Below are positions 53,573-62,150 of a DNA stretch of 64,000 bases, in pieces. The stretch is from Peribacillus muralis (GTDB lineage Bacteria; Bacillota; Bacilli; Bacillales; DSM-1321), in contig NZ_CP017080.1 in the NCBI RefSeq assembly GCF_001645685.2, forward strand, positions 1,602,001 through 1,666,000, written 5' to 3'. Positions within the stretch are counted from its first letter, which is position 1. Every line of letters starts with the position of its first letter. The translations under genes and the position numbers were made by a program. The notes under the pieces are model-generated. The model saw only the letters and a program-made list of their open reading frames with translations. It did no database searches and was not told the origin of the DNA.

Positions 53573-53956
53573 ATGAATAAACTTGGTTTTCAAGCAAATC
53601 CCGCTCACGTGTTGTCACAACCAAAGTTACCCTTACGCCAAAAGCCGATAATCCAACAAGGATTTCAGCACCATTTTCAAGCTGCCGTTTCCCCTACTGA
53701 AAAATTGACCATAAGTAAACATGCGCAAATGCGGATGAATGAAAGAAATATCCAAATAGCGCCGCAAACGTGGGGAAAAATAGAAGGCAAAGCAAATGAA
53801 GCGAAAAAAATGGGCGTGACCGAATCTCTTATCATTACAGATAATGCAGCGCTCATAATAAGTACGAAAAACAACAAAGTCATTACGGTCATGGACAGGG
53901 ATGAAGCGTCATCGCAAATTTTCACGAACATTAATGGAACCATCATTTTGGATTAA
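53573..53956 (+). CDS. Small flagellar operon protein (TIGR02530-like)
   Basis: A 127-residue protein of a family found between flgD and flgE in many Firmicutes. The N-terminal 40 residues are Gln/Pro-rich and basic. The conserved block has ISKHAQMRMNERNIQI and VTESLIITDNAALIIS, ending VITVMDRDEAS and NINGTIILD. No enzyme motif or signal peptide is seen. It probably serves hook assembly, judged only by its place. GGGGCGGGAG lies 4-5 bases before the ATG. I did not identify an equivalent gene with certainty in B. subtilis. Confidence 0.85.
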   Translation: MNKLGFQANPAHVLSQPKLPLRQKPIIQQGFQHHFQAAVSPTEKLTISKHAQMRMNERNIQIAPQTWGKIEGKANEAKKMGVTESLIITDNAALIISTKNNKVITVMDRDEASSQIFTNINGTIILD

Positions 53957-54040
53957 TAGATTGATAGGCCGGACCTACTATAGGAAGCCTGGACTGTGGA
54001 TTGACGGAAGCAGTCGCAAAAAAGAAAGGGGAGCTTTTAA

Positions 54041-55306
54041 ATGCTTCGTTCAATGTATTCTGGAATAAGCGGATTAAAAAACTTACAAACAAAATTGGAT
54101 GTAATCGGCAATAACGTCGCCAATGTCAATACTTACGGTTTCAAAAAAAGCCGTGTGACATTCAGCGATGCGATGAATCAAACGATATCCGGTGCAAGCG
54201 CAGCTACACCCAATCGGGGGGGGACTAACTCCAAACAAATAGGATTGGGCTCCACGATCGCTACGATTGATACGATCCATACTCAATCAAGCCTACAAAC
54301 GACCGGTCGGGATCTTGACTTGGGGATATCTGGCGATGGCTATTTCGTGGTCAAGCAAGGCGATGCACTTTCCTATACACGGGCAGGGAATTTTTATTTG
54401 GATGATAATGGTACTCTTGTAAACGCGAATGGGTTGAAAGTACAAGCTTACAAAGTTGATGAAAACGGAAAACGCTCACAAACGATTGGAGATGTCGCTG
54501 TTAACGTCAATGCAATTTTACCTGCAGTAACCACTACGAAAATTTCAGTAAGTGAAAATCTTGCTGCTGATGCCATAGACGGTTCCGTATTCAGCCAGCA
54601 AATTAAAGTGGTGGATGCAAAGGGAAAAGAACAAACGGCCACAATATATTTCCAGAAGGCGAGCAATAATAAATGGAACGTCTTTGATGCAGAGCCTGCG
54701 GCACTTGGGGATACATCAGGCACTAGTCCAAAACCGTTCACTTCGTTGAATTTCGACGCGAATGGCCAGCTCGTGGCCGCTGACAAAAACCAGCCAAACA
54801 AAACGATTAACATAACAAGCGGCAAAGAGGATGACACGAATACACCAGCTGATGAAAGCGTACAAAAGGCTCAATTGGATTTTGATTTCTCAAAGCTCAC
54901 CCAAATGAAAGGATCTACTACTGCATTAGTCAATCCTAATGGTAATAAAGAAGGAAAACTGGAAAGTTTCAATATTGGTGCAGCAGGGGAAGTGAACGGC
55001 GTTTATTCGAACGGCCTGATCACTACTTTGGGCCAGCTGGCGGTTGCCAAATTTTCCAATTCTTCAGGCTTGACGAAAACTGGCGGTAATACTTTTCAGG
55101 AATCAATCAATTCAGGCACAGCGAACATCAATATCCCAGGTGAGGGACGCGGCGTGATTGCTTCAGGTTCTTTGGAAATGTCCAATGTCGATCTATCCGA
55201 AGAGTTCACTGAAATGATCGTTGCCCAACGCGGTTTTCAATCGAATTCCAGGATCATCACGACATCGGATGAAATTTTACAAGAGTTAGTTAATTTAAAA
55301 AGATAG
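54041..55306 (+). CDS. flgE: Flagellar hook protein FlgE
   Basis: A 421-residue axial protein. The N-terminal helix signature LRSMYSGISGLKNLQTKLDV and GNNVANVNTYGFKK is shared by FlgE, FlgF and FlgG. LDLGISGDGYFVVK and the C-terminal GVIASGSLEMSNVDLSEEFT, followed by GFQSNSRIITTSDEILQELV, complete the hook/rod pattern. An outer variable domain (about 140-300) makes it longer than rod FlgG (about 260) and longer than B. subtilis FlgE (264), so hook is the better call. The gene comes after flgD, its cap. GGGGAG lies 7 bases before the ATG. Confidence 0.92.
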   Translation: MLRSMYSGISGLKNLQTKLDVIGNNVANVNTYGFKKSRVTFSDAMNQTISGASAATPNRGGTNSKQIGLGSTIATIDTIHTQSSLQTTGRDLDLGISGDGYFVVKQGDALSYTRAGNFYLDDNGTLVNANGLKVQAYKVDENGKRSQTIGDVAVNVNAILPAVTTTKISVSENLAADAIDGSVFSQQIKVVDAKGKEQTATIYFQKASNNKWNVFDAEPAALGDTSGTSPKPFTSLNFDANGQLVAADKNQPNKTINITSGKEDDTNTPADESVQKAQLDFDFSKLTQMKGSTTALVNPNGNKEGKLESFNIGAAGEVNGVYSNGLITTLGQLAVAKFSNSSGLTKTGGNTFQESINSGTANINIPGEGRGVIASGSLEMSNVDLSEEFTEMIVAQRGFQSNSRIITTSDEILQELVNLKR

Positions 55307-55334
55307 GTTAAGGGAGGGAGGAGCCAGGTGCTTA

Positions 55335-55571
55335 TTGCTCTGGCTCCTAAATATCATTATCAAAGTTACAAGACTCAATGGAAAATGCTTTCACATCAAT
55401 GCATTGTACATAGACACAGTCGAATCATTGCCTGATACGACCATCACCTTTACAAATAACAAAAAAATCGTGGTACTTGAGAAGGAAGAGGAAATGGTCG
55501 AAGCTATCATACAATTTTATCGTACCGTAAATATTCTCGGATTCAGGAATGATGTGGAGGAAGGAACATGA
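55335..55571 (+). CDS. swrD: FlbD/SwrD-family flagellar protein, start uncertain (TTG 55335 or ATT 55356)
   Basis: A short protein (78 codons from TTG 55335, or 71 from ATT 55356). The core IIKVTRLNGKCFHINALYID and SLPDTTITFTNNKKIVV identify the FlbD/SwrD family, which raises flagellar motor power for swarming in B. subtilis. The family starts MI-x-VT-x-LNG, which needs initiation at ATT 55356. GGGAGGG (55312-55318) is then separated from ATT by a perfect 9-base hairpin plus 7 bases. The TTG sits in the hairpin loop and adds an odd LWLLN. The coordinate given is the longest standard frame. The stop overlaps the fliL ATG. Confidence 0.85.
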   Translation: MLWLLNIIIKVTRLNGKCFHINALYIDTVESLPDTTITFTNNKKIVVLEKEEEMVEAIIQFYRTVNILGFRNDVEEGT

Positions 55572-55996
55572 AAAAAAATCTAATGACTATTATGCTGATT
55601 ATACTTGTGGCCATAACTCTTGTTGGTGTCATTGCAATGGTGGTAGTGACAAAATTATCTGAGCCCACATCTGCTGAAGCTAAACCTAGCATTGACGAAA
55701 TAGTCAAATCATCTGTTGAAATTCCCGAAATCACAACGAATCTTGACGGCAATGATTATATCAAAATCTCATTTATGGTCCAAACGGAAAATAAAAAGGC
55801 AAAAGAAGAGTTGGAAAAAAGAAGTTTTCAGATGAAAAATATCATCATTACCGAACTGTCCGAAATGAAAGCGGAAGAACTAACCGGTAAAAAAGGTAAA
55901 GAAAAATTACAAAATGTATTAAAGGATAGAATGAATGAATTAATGGAAGAAGGAAAAGTTGAAAAGGTTTATATAACCTCCTCGATTCTTCAATAA
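55568..55996 (+). CDS. fliL: Flagellar basal-body-associated protein FliL
   Basis: A 142-residue inner-membrane protein that surrounds and supports the stators. One N-terminal transmembrane helix lies at about 5-28 (TIMLIILVAITLVGVIAMVV). The extracellular domain, with ITTNLDGNDYIKISFMVQTE and the C-terminal ELMEEGKVEKVYITSSILQ, is typical. The ATG overlaps the swrD stop as ATGA, so swrD and fliL are translated together. fliM begins 53 bases later. Confidence 0.94.
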   Translation: MKKNLMTIMLIILVAITLVGVIAMVVVTKLSEPTSAEAKPSIDEIVKSSVEIPEITTNLDGNDYIKISFMVQTENKKAKEELEKRSFQMKNIIITELSEMKAEELTGKKGKEKLQNVLKDRMNELMEEGKVEKVYITSSILQ

Positions 55997-56048
55997 CAAC
56001 ATCCTTGCTTCATTAAAAAAGAAGGGGAAGCTTTGGAGGTGAATGTTA

Positions 56049-57047
56049 ATGTCCGGGGAAATATTATCGCAAAATGAAATCGATGCTTTGCTATCGGCCA
56101 TTTCCACCGGTGAAATGGATGCAGACGATTTAAAGAAGGAAGAACTGGAAAAAAGAGTGAAAGTGTATGACTTCAAAAGGGCACTCCGGTTTTCAAAGGA
56201 TCAAATCAGGAGCCTGACCAGGATACATGAAAACTTTGCAAGATTGCTGACCACGTACTTTTCGGCACAACTAAGGACGTATGTTCAAATATCCGTTGCT
56301 TCAGCAGATCAAATCCCGTATGAAGAGTTTATCCGTTCCATTCCCAAAATGACGATCCTGAATGTGTTTGAGGTGCCCCCTTTGGATGGCCGTATCATTC
56401 TTGAGGTCAACCCGAATATCGCGTATTCCATGATGGATCGAGTGTTGGGAGGGCGGGGCATAAGCGTGAATAAAGTGGATAGTTTAACGGAAATAGAAAC
56501 GAGAATCATGTCTAATTTATTCGAAAAGGCTTTTGATAATTTGCAGGAGGCATGGGGGACGATTGTAGAAATTGAACCGGTGATGACAGAGTTCGAGGTG
56601 AATCCGCAATTCCTTCAATTGGTTTCGCCCAATGATACGGTAGTGGTCATTTCATTGAATACACAAATTGGCGAAACGAGCGGGATGATCAACGTATGCA
56701 TTCCTCATGTCGTCCTGGAGCCGATCATACCGAAGTTATCAGCTCATTATTGGATGGAAAATGCACAAAAGGAAAAAATCCCTGAGGAAATCATGATCTT
56801 AGAAAAGAGGATCAGAAGTGCAGACCTTCCGATTGTTTCTGAGCTTGGTTCTACCGATATCACCATCCAGGATTTTTTGCTATTGGATGTTGGTGATGTG
56901 ATCGACTTAAACAAGGCAATCGAGGAACCTTTGACGATTAAAGTCGGCGGAATCCCTAAATATAGAGGCCAGCCAGGAAAAGTAGGTAAAAAGCACGCCA
57001 TCCAGATTCTTGATATTTTGAAAGGGGGAGACGAAGATGGTAAGTGA
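56049..57047 (+). CDS. fliM: Flagellar motor switch protein FliM
   Basis: A 332-residue C-ring protein, same length as in B. subtilis. The N-terminal CheY-P-binding helix is SGEILSQNEIDALLSAI. The middle CheC-like domain includes RSLTRIHENFARLLTTYFSA, and the SpoA-like C-terminal domain includes TDITIQDFLLLDVGDVI and KVGGIPKYRGQPG. Two in-frame ATGs occur; 56049 lies 6 bases after GGAGGTGA (56035-56042), while 56043 touches it. The end overlaps fliY by 11 bases. Confidence 0.96.
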   Translation: MSGEILSQNEIDALLSAISTGEMDADDLKKEELEKRVKVYDFKRALRFSKDQIRSLTRIHENFARLLTTYFSAQLRTYVQISVASADQIPYEEFIRSIPKMTILNVFEVPPLDGRIILEVNPNIAYSMMDRVLGGRGISVNKVDSLTEIETRIMSNLFEKAFDNLQEAWGTIVEIEPVMTEFEVNPQFLQLVSPNDTVVVISLNTQIGETSGMINVCIPHVVLEPIIPKLSAHYWMENAQKEKIPEEIMILEKRIRSADLPIVSELGSTDITIQDFLLLDVGDVIDLNKAIEEPLTIKVGGIPKYRGQPGKVGKKHAIQILDILKGGDEDGK

Positions 57048-58251
57048 TGAAATGCTTTCGCAAGACGAGATAGATGCCCTTTTAAAAGGTACAAGTGACA
57101 TGGAAGATGAGGTGAGCCCTCTTTCGATTGACGAGTATTTATCGATGATGGAACTGGACGCTCTCGGTGAAATTGGTAACATTTCTTTCGGAAGTTCGGC
57201 CACGGCCTTATCGACTTTGTTGAATCAGAAAGTGGATATCACAACACCGACGGTAACCTTGATAGAAAGGGGACAGATTGCAGAAGAATTCCCGCATCCG
57301 TATGTAGCGATACAAGTGCAATATACGGAAGGTTTTTCAGGCATTAATATGTTGGTCATCAAACAAAGCGATGCGGCTATCATTGCCGATTTAATGCTTG
57401 GCGGTGATGGGCTTAATCCTTCAGACATGCTGGGGGAAATTCAGTTGAGTGCTGTGCAGGAAGCGATGAACCAAATGATGGGCTCTGCGGCGACATCAAT
57501 GTCGACCATTTTCAGTAAAAAGGTCGATATTTCCCCGCCAAGCATAGACCTGCTTAATTTCTTGAATGGTGAAGGTGAAAATGCTATACCGAATGAAGAT
57601 TTGTTTGCAAAAATCTCATTCCGCCTTCGTGTCGGTACATTAATCGATTCCAGCATTATGCAGCTGCTGCCTTTGGATTTCGCTAAAGGGTTAGTCTCTG
57701 AACTATTGAATGGGACAAACGAAGAGGTCGAAATGCAGACGGAAAACGTAGTAAACGAACCTTTGGCACACAATCCAGTGCCTGAGCCTGAACGTGTCCA
57801 GAATACCGGAATGAATCAGCCACCGGCAAATGACGCTTATCTGCATGGTGGCTATCAGACGCAGCCTGCAAGTCAAAGCCCGAATGTTCCGCAACACTTT
57901 GGGGCATCACCGGCGCCATCAGGCCCACCGGTGAATGTGCAGCCTGCCAGTTTCACTAGTTTCCAGCCCTATCAGCTTCAAGAGTCTGAATCGAAAAATC
58001 TTAGCATGCTGATGGATATCCCGCTGCAAGTAACGGTGGAACTTGGAAGAACGAAGCGATCTGTAAAGGATATTTTGGAGCTATCCTCTGGTTCAATCAT
58101 CGAATTGGACAAATTGGCAGGAGAGCCAGTCGACATCCTCGTAAACAGTCGCTTGATAGCAAAAGGTGAAGTGGTAGTGATCGATGAAAACTTTGGGGTC
58201 CGTGTAACGGATATCATGAGTCAAAGTGAACGATTAAATAAAATCAGATAA
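57037..58251 (+). CDS. fliY: Flagellar motor switch phosphatase FliY
   Basis: A 404-residue C-ring protein (378 in B. subtilis) that also dephosphorylates CheY-P. The N-terminal SQDEIDALLKGT mirrors the FliM CheY-binding helix. Two CheC-like active helices are seen, DALGEIGNISFGSSATAL and VQEAMNQMMGSAATSMS. A Pro/Gln-rich linker (about 240-310) is longer than in B. subtilis. The C-terminal SpoA/FliN domain contains VTVELGRTKRSVKDILELS and EVVVIDENFGVRVTDI. GGGGGAG is 6 bases before the ATG, which lies within the end of fliM. Confidence 0.96.
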   Translation: MVSDEMLSQDEIDALLKGTSDMEDEVSPLSIDEYLSMMELDALGEIGNISFGSSATALSTLLNQKVDITTPTVTLIERGQIAEEFPHPYVAIQVQYTEGFSGINMLVIKQSDAAIIADLMLGGDGLNPSDMLGEIQLSAVQEAMNQMMGSAATSMSTIFSKKVDISPPSIDLLNFLNGEGENAIPNEDLFAKISFRLRVGTLIDSSIMQLLPLDFAKGLVSELLNGTNEEVEMQTENVVNEPLAHNPVPEPERVQNTGMNQPPANDAYLHGGYQTQPASQSPNVPQHFGASPAPSGPPVNVQPASFTSFQPYQLQESESKNLSMLMDIPLQVTVELGRTKRSVKDILELSSGSIIELDKLAGEPVDILVNSRLIAKGEVVVIDENFGVRVTDIMSQSERLNKIR

Positions 58252-58269
58252 ATTTGGGGGAAGAGAATA

Positions 58270-58632
58270 ATGGCTAATAGAATTTTAATTGTGGACGATG
58301 CAGCATTTATGAGAATGATGATTAAGGATATCCTGTCTAAAAATGGTTTCGAAATTGTTGGAGAAGCAGCAGATGGTGCACAAGCGGTGGACAAGTATAA
58401 AGAAACCCATCCCGATCTTGTAACGATGGATATCACCATGCCGGAGATGGATGGCATTACGGCGTTAAAGGAAATTAAAAAGGTCAATCCCCAAGCCAAG
58501 GTCATTATGTGTTCGGCAATGGGGCAACAGGCCATGGTCATCGATGCAATCCAGGCTGGAGCGAAAGACTTCATCGTGAAGCCCTTCCAGGCAGACCGGG
58601 TATTGGAAGCTATAAATAAAGCCTTAAGTTAA
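58270..58632 (+). CDS. cheY: Chemotaxis response regulator CheY
   Basis: A 120-residue single receiver domain. The acidic pocket is at ILIVDDAAFMRMM, the phosphoacceptor Asp in LVTMDITMPEMDG, the conserved Ser/Thr in IMCSAMGQQ, and the Lys in DFIVKPFQ. CheY-P binds FliM and FliY and biases rotation. The gene directly follows the switch genes, as in B. subtilis. GGGGGAAG precedes the ATG. Confidence 0.97.
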   Translation: MANRILIVDDAAFMRMMIKDILSKNGFEIVGEAADGAQAVDKYKETHPDLVTMDITMPEMDGITALKEIKKVNPQAKVIMCSAMGQQAMVIDAIQAGAKDFIVKPFQADRVLEAINKALS

Positions 58633-58647
58633 GAGGGTGTCTTCATA

Positions 58648-59304
58648 TTGTTTTCTATTAAAAAATGGCTTCAAGTCTCATTGATGATAGCAATATTCTT
58701 CACTGGAGCCATACAGGCCCATGCGGAAGCAATTGATAAAACGGTGAAGGATGCCTATAAACAGCCGGATGACAAAGCGGATAAAGCTGAATCAAAAGAC
58801 TTGGAATCTACCAATCAAGCTTCTGATCCTGACAAAGTGGGAATAACCGTTTGGGAATTTCTCAGGATGATATTTGCAACCATTTTTGTGGTGGCCCTTC
58901 TTTATATATTGTTAAAGTTCATCAATAAAAAAAATAAATCATACCAAAAGGCAAATTCAGTAGAGAGTCTGGGCGGTACGAGCCTTGGTGCAAACCGTTC
59001 CGTCCAGCTCGTTAAAGTGGGCGGAAGAATATTGGTGATCGGGGTGGGCGAAAATATCCAGCTCCTGAAAGAAATTGATGATCCTTCGGAATATGAACAG
59101 CTTCTGAAAGACCATAACGATAAGCTCGATCAAATGCTGCAGCCAAGTGCCCTTGCAATGAAGCTGAAAAATAAGTGGTTGAAGAAAAGTGAATCGGAGC
59201 CGGCCAGTTTCTCTTCCGAGTTCAAAAGTCAGCTCGATCGAATGTCCGTCAACAGGAAAAAGCTGTTTAAAGAGCTTGATAGGAAAGGGAGAGACGATGA
59301 ATGA
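58648..59304 (+). CDS. fliO: Flagellar export gate assembly protein FliO (FliZ)
   Basis: A 218-residue membrane protein called FliZ in B. subtilis (219). A signal-peptide-like hydrophobic N-terminus (about 8-25, ending AHAEA) is followed by a charged linker. One transmembrane helix lies at about 70-92, with FLRMIFATIFVVALLYILLK. The cytoplasmic FliO domain has LGANRSVQLVKVGGRILVIG and SPEYEQLLKDH-like sequence (here PSEYEQLLKDH). The start is TTG 58648 with AGAGGG about 10 bases before it. The end overlaps fliP by 4 bases. Confidence 0.91.
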   Translation: MFSIKKWLQVSLMIAIFFTGAIQAHAEAIDKTVKDAYKQPDDKADKAESKDLESTNQASDPDKVGITVWEFLRMIFATIFVVALLYILLKFINKKNKSYQKANSVESLGGTSLGANRSVQLVKVGGRILVIGVGENIQLLKEIDDPSEYEQLLKDHNDKLDQMLQPSALAMKLKNKWLKKSESEPASFSSEFKSQLDRMSVNRKKLFKELDRKGRDDE

Positions 59305-59966
59305 ATGAGTTCATGGAGTTTTTTAATAACAGCGATCCCACCAATGTCTCCACTTCCGTCAAGCTTGTTCTGCTAATGACCGTTTTATCGCTGGCACCCA
59401 GCATCTTGATCCTGATGACGTGTTTCACCAGAATCATCATTGTATTGAGCTTTGTGAGAACATCATTAGCTACACAGCAGATGCCGCCAAATCAAGTGCT
59501 GGTCGGACTGGCTCTTTTCATGACATTCTTCATCATGGCACCAACATTTCAGGAAGTGAATGAGAAGGCACTAACTCCATTATTTAATGAAGAAATTGAT
59601 TTGGAAGAAGCATATGTGCAGGCCTCGATCCCTTTTAAGGAGTTCATGAGTGCACATACAAGACAAAAGGATTTGGCATTGTTTTTGGACTATGCGAAGG
59701 TGGAAAAGCCAGAAACGATACAGGATATTCCTTTGACTGCATTTGTACCAGCGTTTGCAATCAGTGAAATCAAAACGGCCTTTCAAATTGGCTTTATGAT
59801 TTTCATTCCATTCTTGGTTATCGATATGGTCGTAGCAAGCGTCTTGATGTCAATGGGGATGATGATGCTGCCACCAGTCATGATTTCCCTGCCATTTAAG
59901 ATTCTCCTTTTCATTCTAGTCGATGGATGGTATTTGGTTGTGAAGTCATTATTACAGAGTTTTTAA
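59301..59966 (+). CDS. fliP: Flagellar type III export gate protein FliP
   Basis: A 221-residue membrane protein forming the core of the export gate with FliQ and FliR. About four hydrophobic segments are seen. Conserved pieces are VLLMTVLSLAPSILILMTCF, RIIIVLSFVRTSLATQQMPP, LALFMTFFIMAP, TAFVPAFAISEIKTAFQIGF and SMGMMMLPPVMISLPFKILL. These are diagnostic for FliP. Starts inside the fliO stop (ATGA). fliQ follows after 12 bases. Confidence 0.97.
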   Translation: MNEFMEFFNNSDPTNVSTSVKLVLLMTVLSLAPSILILMTCFTRIIIVLSFVRTSLATQQMPPNQVLVGLALFMTFFIMAPTFQEVNEKALTPLFNEEIDLEEAYVQASIPFKEFMSAHTRQKDLALFLDYAKVEKPETIQDIPLTAFVPAFAISEIKTAFQIGFMIFIPFLVIDMVVASVLMSMGMMMLPPVMISLPFKILLFILVDGWYLVVKSLLQSF

Positions 59967-59978
59967 GCGGGTGAAAAA

Positions 59979-60248
59979 ATGAATGCAGAGTTTGTTATTG
60001 ATGTAGCAGAAAAAGGGATTTATATGGTATTGATCATCGCTGGCCCATTGATGGTGATAGCTCTCGTTGTAGGGCTTTTAGTAAGCATTTTTCAGGCGAC
60101 TACACAGATCCAGGAACAGACCTTGGCATTCGTTCCGAAAATCGTGGCTGTCCTGCTGGGACTCATTTTACTGGCACCATGGATGCTGAGCCACTTATTA
60201 TCATATGCAAATGAAATTTTCGGAAACCTGAATCGATTTGTAGGGTAG
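59979..60248 (+). CDS. fliQ: Flagellar type III export gate protein FliQ
   Basis: An 89-residue protein with two transmembrane helices (about 15-37 and 50-72), the usual size. ISIFQATTQIQEQTLAFVPK, the family's central signature, lies between the helices (here VSIFQATTQIQEQTLAFVP). It forms part of the helical FliPQR gate. The stop is 3 bases before the fliR start. Confidence 0.97.
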   Translation: MNAEFVIDVAEKGIYMVLIIAGPLMVIALVVGLLVSIFQATTQIQEQTLAFVPKIVAVLLGLILLAPWMLSHLLSYANEIFGNLNRFVG

Positions 60249-60251
60249 GGC

Positions 60252-61028
60252 ATGGAAGAATTATTTCCGCACTTTCCTGCCTTTTTATTAATCGTGGTCA
60301 GGGTCACCACATTTTTTGTGGCAATGCCGATTTTTTCGTATCGCTCCATACCGGTACAGCACCGTTTGGGGCTTGGAATCTTCCTTGCCTGGATCATGTA
60401 CTATACCATTGATGCTCCCATCCTGGAATTGGATGTAACATTTTATTTGTTGGTCATTAAGGAAGCGCTAGTAGGCCTATTCATTGGATTTGCTGCCTAT
60501 ATGATTTTATCGGCCGTTCAAGTGGCTGGGGGATTGATCGATTTTCAAATGGGTTTCTCAATAGCCAACGTCATCGATCCCCAAACTGGGGCTCAAAGTC
60601 CGTTGATGGGCCAATACCTTTATACGATAGCTTTATTATTCCTATTGAGTACTAATGGTCATCATTTACTTTTGGATGGAATCTTTTATAGCTATCAATT
60701 CATACCAATGGATCAATTGTTTGTTCCATTCGGAGATCATAGAATGATCGAATACTTGGCTAAAGCGTTCGGAAAAGCGTTCATGATTGCCTTTCAAATG
60801 TCGATACCAGTCGTGGGAAGTATCTTTTTAGTGGATGTAACCCTAGGAATCCTTGCAAGGACGGTTCCCCAATTGAATGTATTCGTTGTCGGTATCCCAG
60901 TCAAAATCATAGCGGGCTTGGCGGTTATTGTTTTAGTGATGGGAATGATGATGACGGTTGTCACCCAACTCTTCAATTTCTTGCTTGTGACGATGCGTCA
61001 TCTCATGCAGCTGATCGGAGGCATATGA
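60252..61028 (+). CDS. fliR: Flagellar type III export gate protein FliR
   Basis: A 258-residue membrane protein with about six hydrophobic segments. Recognisable parts are RVTTFFVAMPIFSYRSIPVQ, KEALVGLFIGFAAYMIL, GGLIDFQMGFSIANVIDPQ, FLLSTNGHHLLLDGI and GILARTVPQLNVFVVGIPVK. It completes the FliPQR channel. It begins 3 bases after fliQ and stops 1 base before the flhB TTG. Confidence 0.97.
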   Translation: MEELFPHFPAFLLIVVRVTTFFVAMPIFSYRSIPVQHRLGLGIFLAWIMYYTIDAPILELDVTFYLLVIKEALVGLFIGFAAYMILSAVQVAGGLIDFQMGFSIANVIDPQTGAQSPLMGQYLYTIALLFLLSTNGHHLLLDGIFYSYQFIPMDQLFVPFGDHRMIEYLAKAFGKAFMIAFQMSIPVVGSIFLVDVTLGILARTVPQLNVFVVGIPVKIIAGLAVIVLVMGMMMTVVTQLFNFLLVTMRHLMQLIGGI

Positions 61029-61029
61029 T

Positions 61030-62112
61030 TTGGATAAATTTCAGCTGGATTTACAGTTCTTCGCAGGTGAGAAGACTGAAAAGGCGACACCAAAAAAACG
61101 CCAGGATTCGAAGAAAAAAGGACAGGTGGCAAAGAGTCAGGATGTTAATACATCCGTTAATTTGATTGCTGTATTTGCGGTGCTATTGATTATGGGGCCT
61201 TATATGTACAGCCATCTCCTCGCCATCATGAAAGATTACCTGCAACACTTTACCGTGGATGGCTTCACGGAAGGAACTGTCCAGATTATCATGATCGAAG
61301 TATTGAAGGAAATGGGCCTAGTCCTTGGACCCGTTTTTGCAGCGGCGGTAGTGGCTGGCATATTGGCTAATGTCATGCAGATTGGATTTATGTTTTCAAC
61401 GGAATCGATTCAGTTTAAGCTTGAAAAATTGGATCCCATTAAAGGTTTTAAACGAATTTTTTCCATGAGGGCCATTGTTGAATTGTTGAAATCGATACTT
61501 AAAATAACCTTTGTTGGCTTTGTTGCCTTTTATGTACTTTGGCAACGTATGGACGAAATTATGATCTTATCACAGATTTCTGTGGAAGAAGCGATGGCAA
61601 CGCTGGCGGATATAACGATCAAAGTAGGATTTTATGCTGCCGTGGCTTTATTGTTCATTGCTCTATTGGACTATTTGTATCAAAAATATGACTTTGAAAA
61701 AAACATCCGGATGTCCAAGCAGGATATTAAGGATGAATATAAAAATTCCGAAGGGGACCCGCTCATCAAATCCAAGATCAAGCAAAAGCAAAGGCAAATG
61801 GCTGCTCAAAGAATGATGCAGGAAATCCCGAATGCCGACGTCGTCATCACTAACCCGACACATTTTGCCATTGCTTTGAAATATGATGAAGATAAAGCGG
61901 AGGCTCCGTTTGTAGTGGCAAAAGGCGTCGATTTTGTTGCTCAGAAAATTAAATTCATTGCCAAAGAAAATGATGTAATCATGGTGGAAAATCGCCCTTT
62001 GGCAAGGTCTTTATATGATCAGGCAGAATTGGGTCAGGCGATACCCGAAGAGTTCTTTAAGGCGGTTGCTGAAATACTGGCCTTTGTATATAAAACCAAA
62101 GGTAAGCTGTAA
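61030..62112 (+). CDS. flhB: Flagellar export switch protein FlhB
   Basis: A 360-residue protein that recognises export substrates and switches class when FliK signals hook completion. Four transmembrane segments lie between about 30 and 215. The self-cleavage site Asn275-Pro-Thr-His278 is in VVITNPTHFAIALKYD. The start is TTG 61030, giving MDKFQLDLQFFAGEKTEKAT; GGAGG (61017-61021) is 8 bases upstream. A stand-alone copy of its C-terminal subunit is encoded by ylqH at 31975. Confidence 0.96.
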   Translation: MDKFQLDLQFFAGEKTEKATPKKRQDSKKKGQVAKSQDVNTSVNLIAVFAVLLIMGPYMYSHLLAIMKDYLQHFTVDGFTEGTVQIIMIEVLKEMGLVLGPVFAAAVVAGILANVMQIGFMFSTESIQFKLEKLDPIKGFKRIFSMRAIVELLKSILKITFVGFVAFYVLWQRMDEIMILSQISVEEAMATLADITIKVGFYAAVALLFIALLDYLYQKYDFEKNIRMSKQDIKDEYKNSEGDPLIKSKIKQKQRQMAAQRMMQEIPNADVVITNPTHFAIALKYDEDKAEAPFVVAKGVDFVAQKIKFIAKENDVIMVENRPLARSLYDQAELGQAIPEEFFKAVAEILAFVYKTKGKL

Positions 62113-62150
62113 AGAAGTAACAAGCAACCTGTTAGTTAGGAGAGAAAAAC

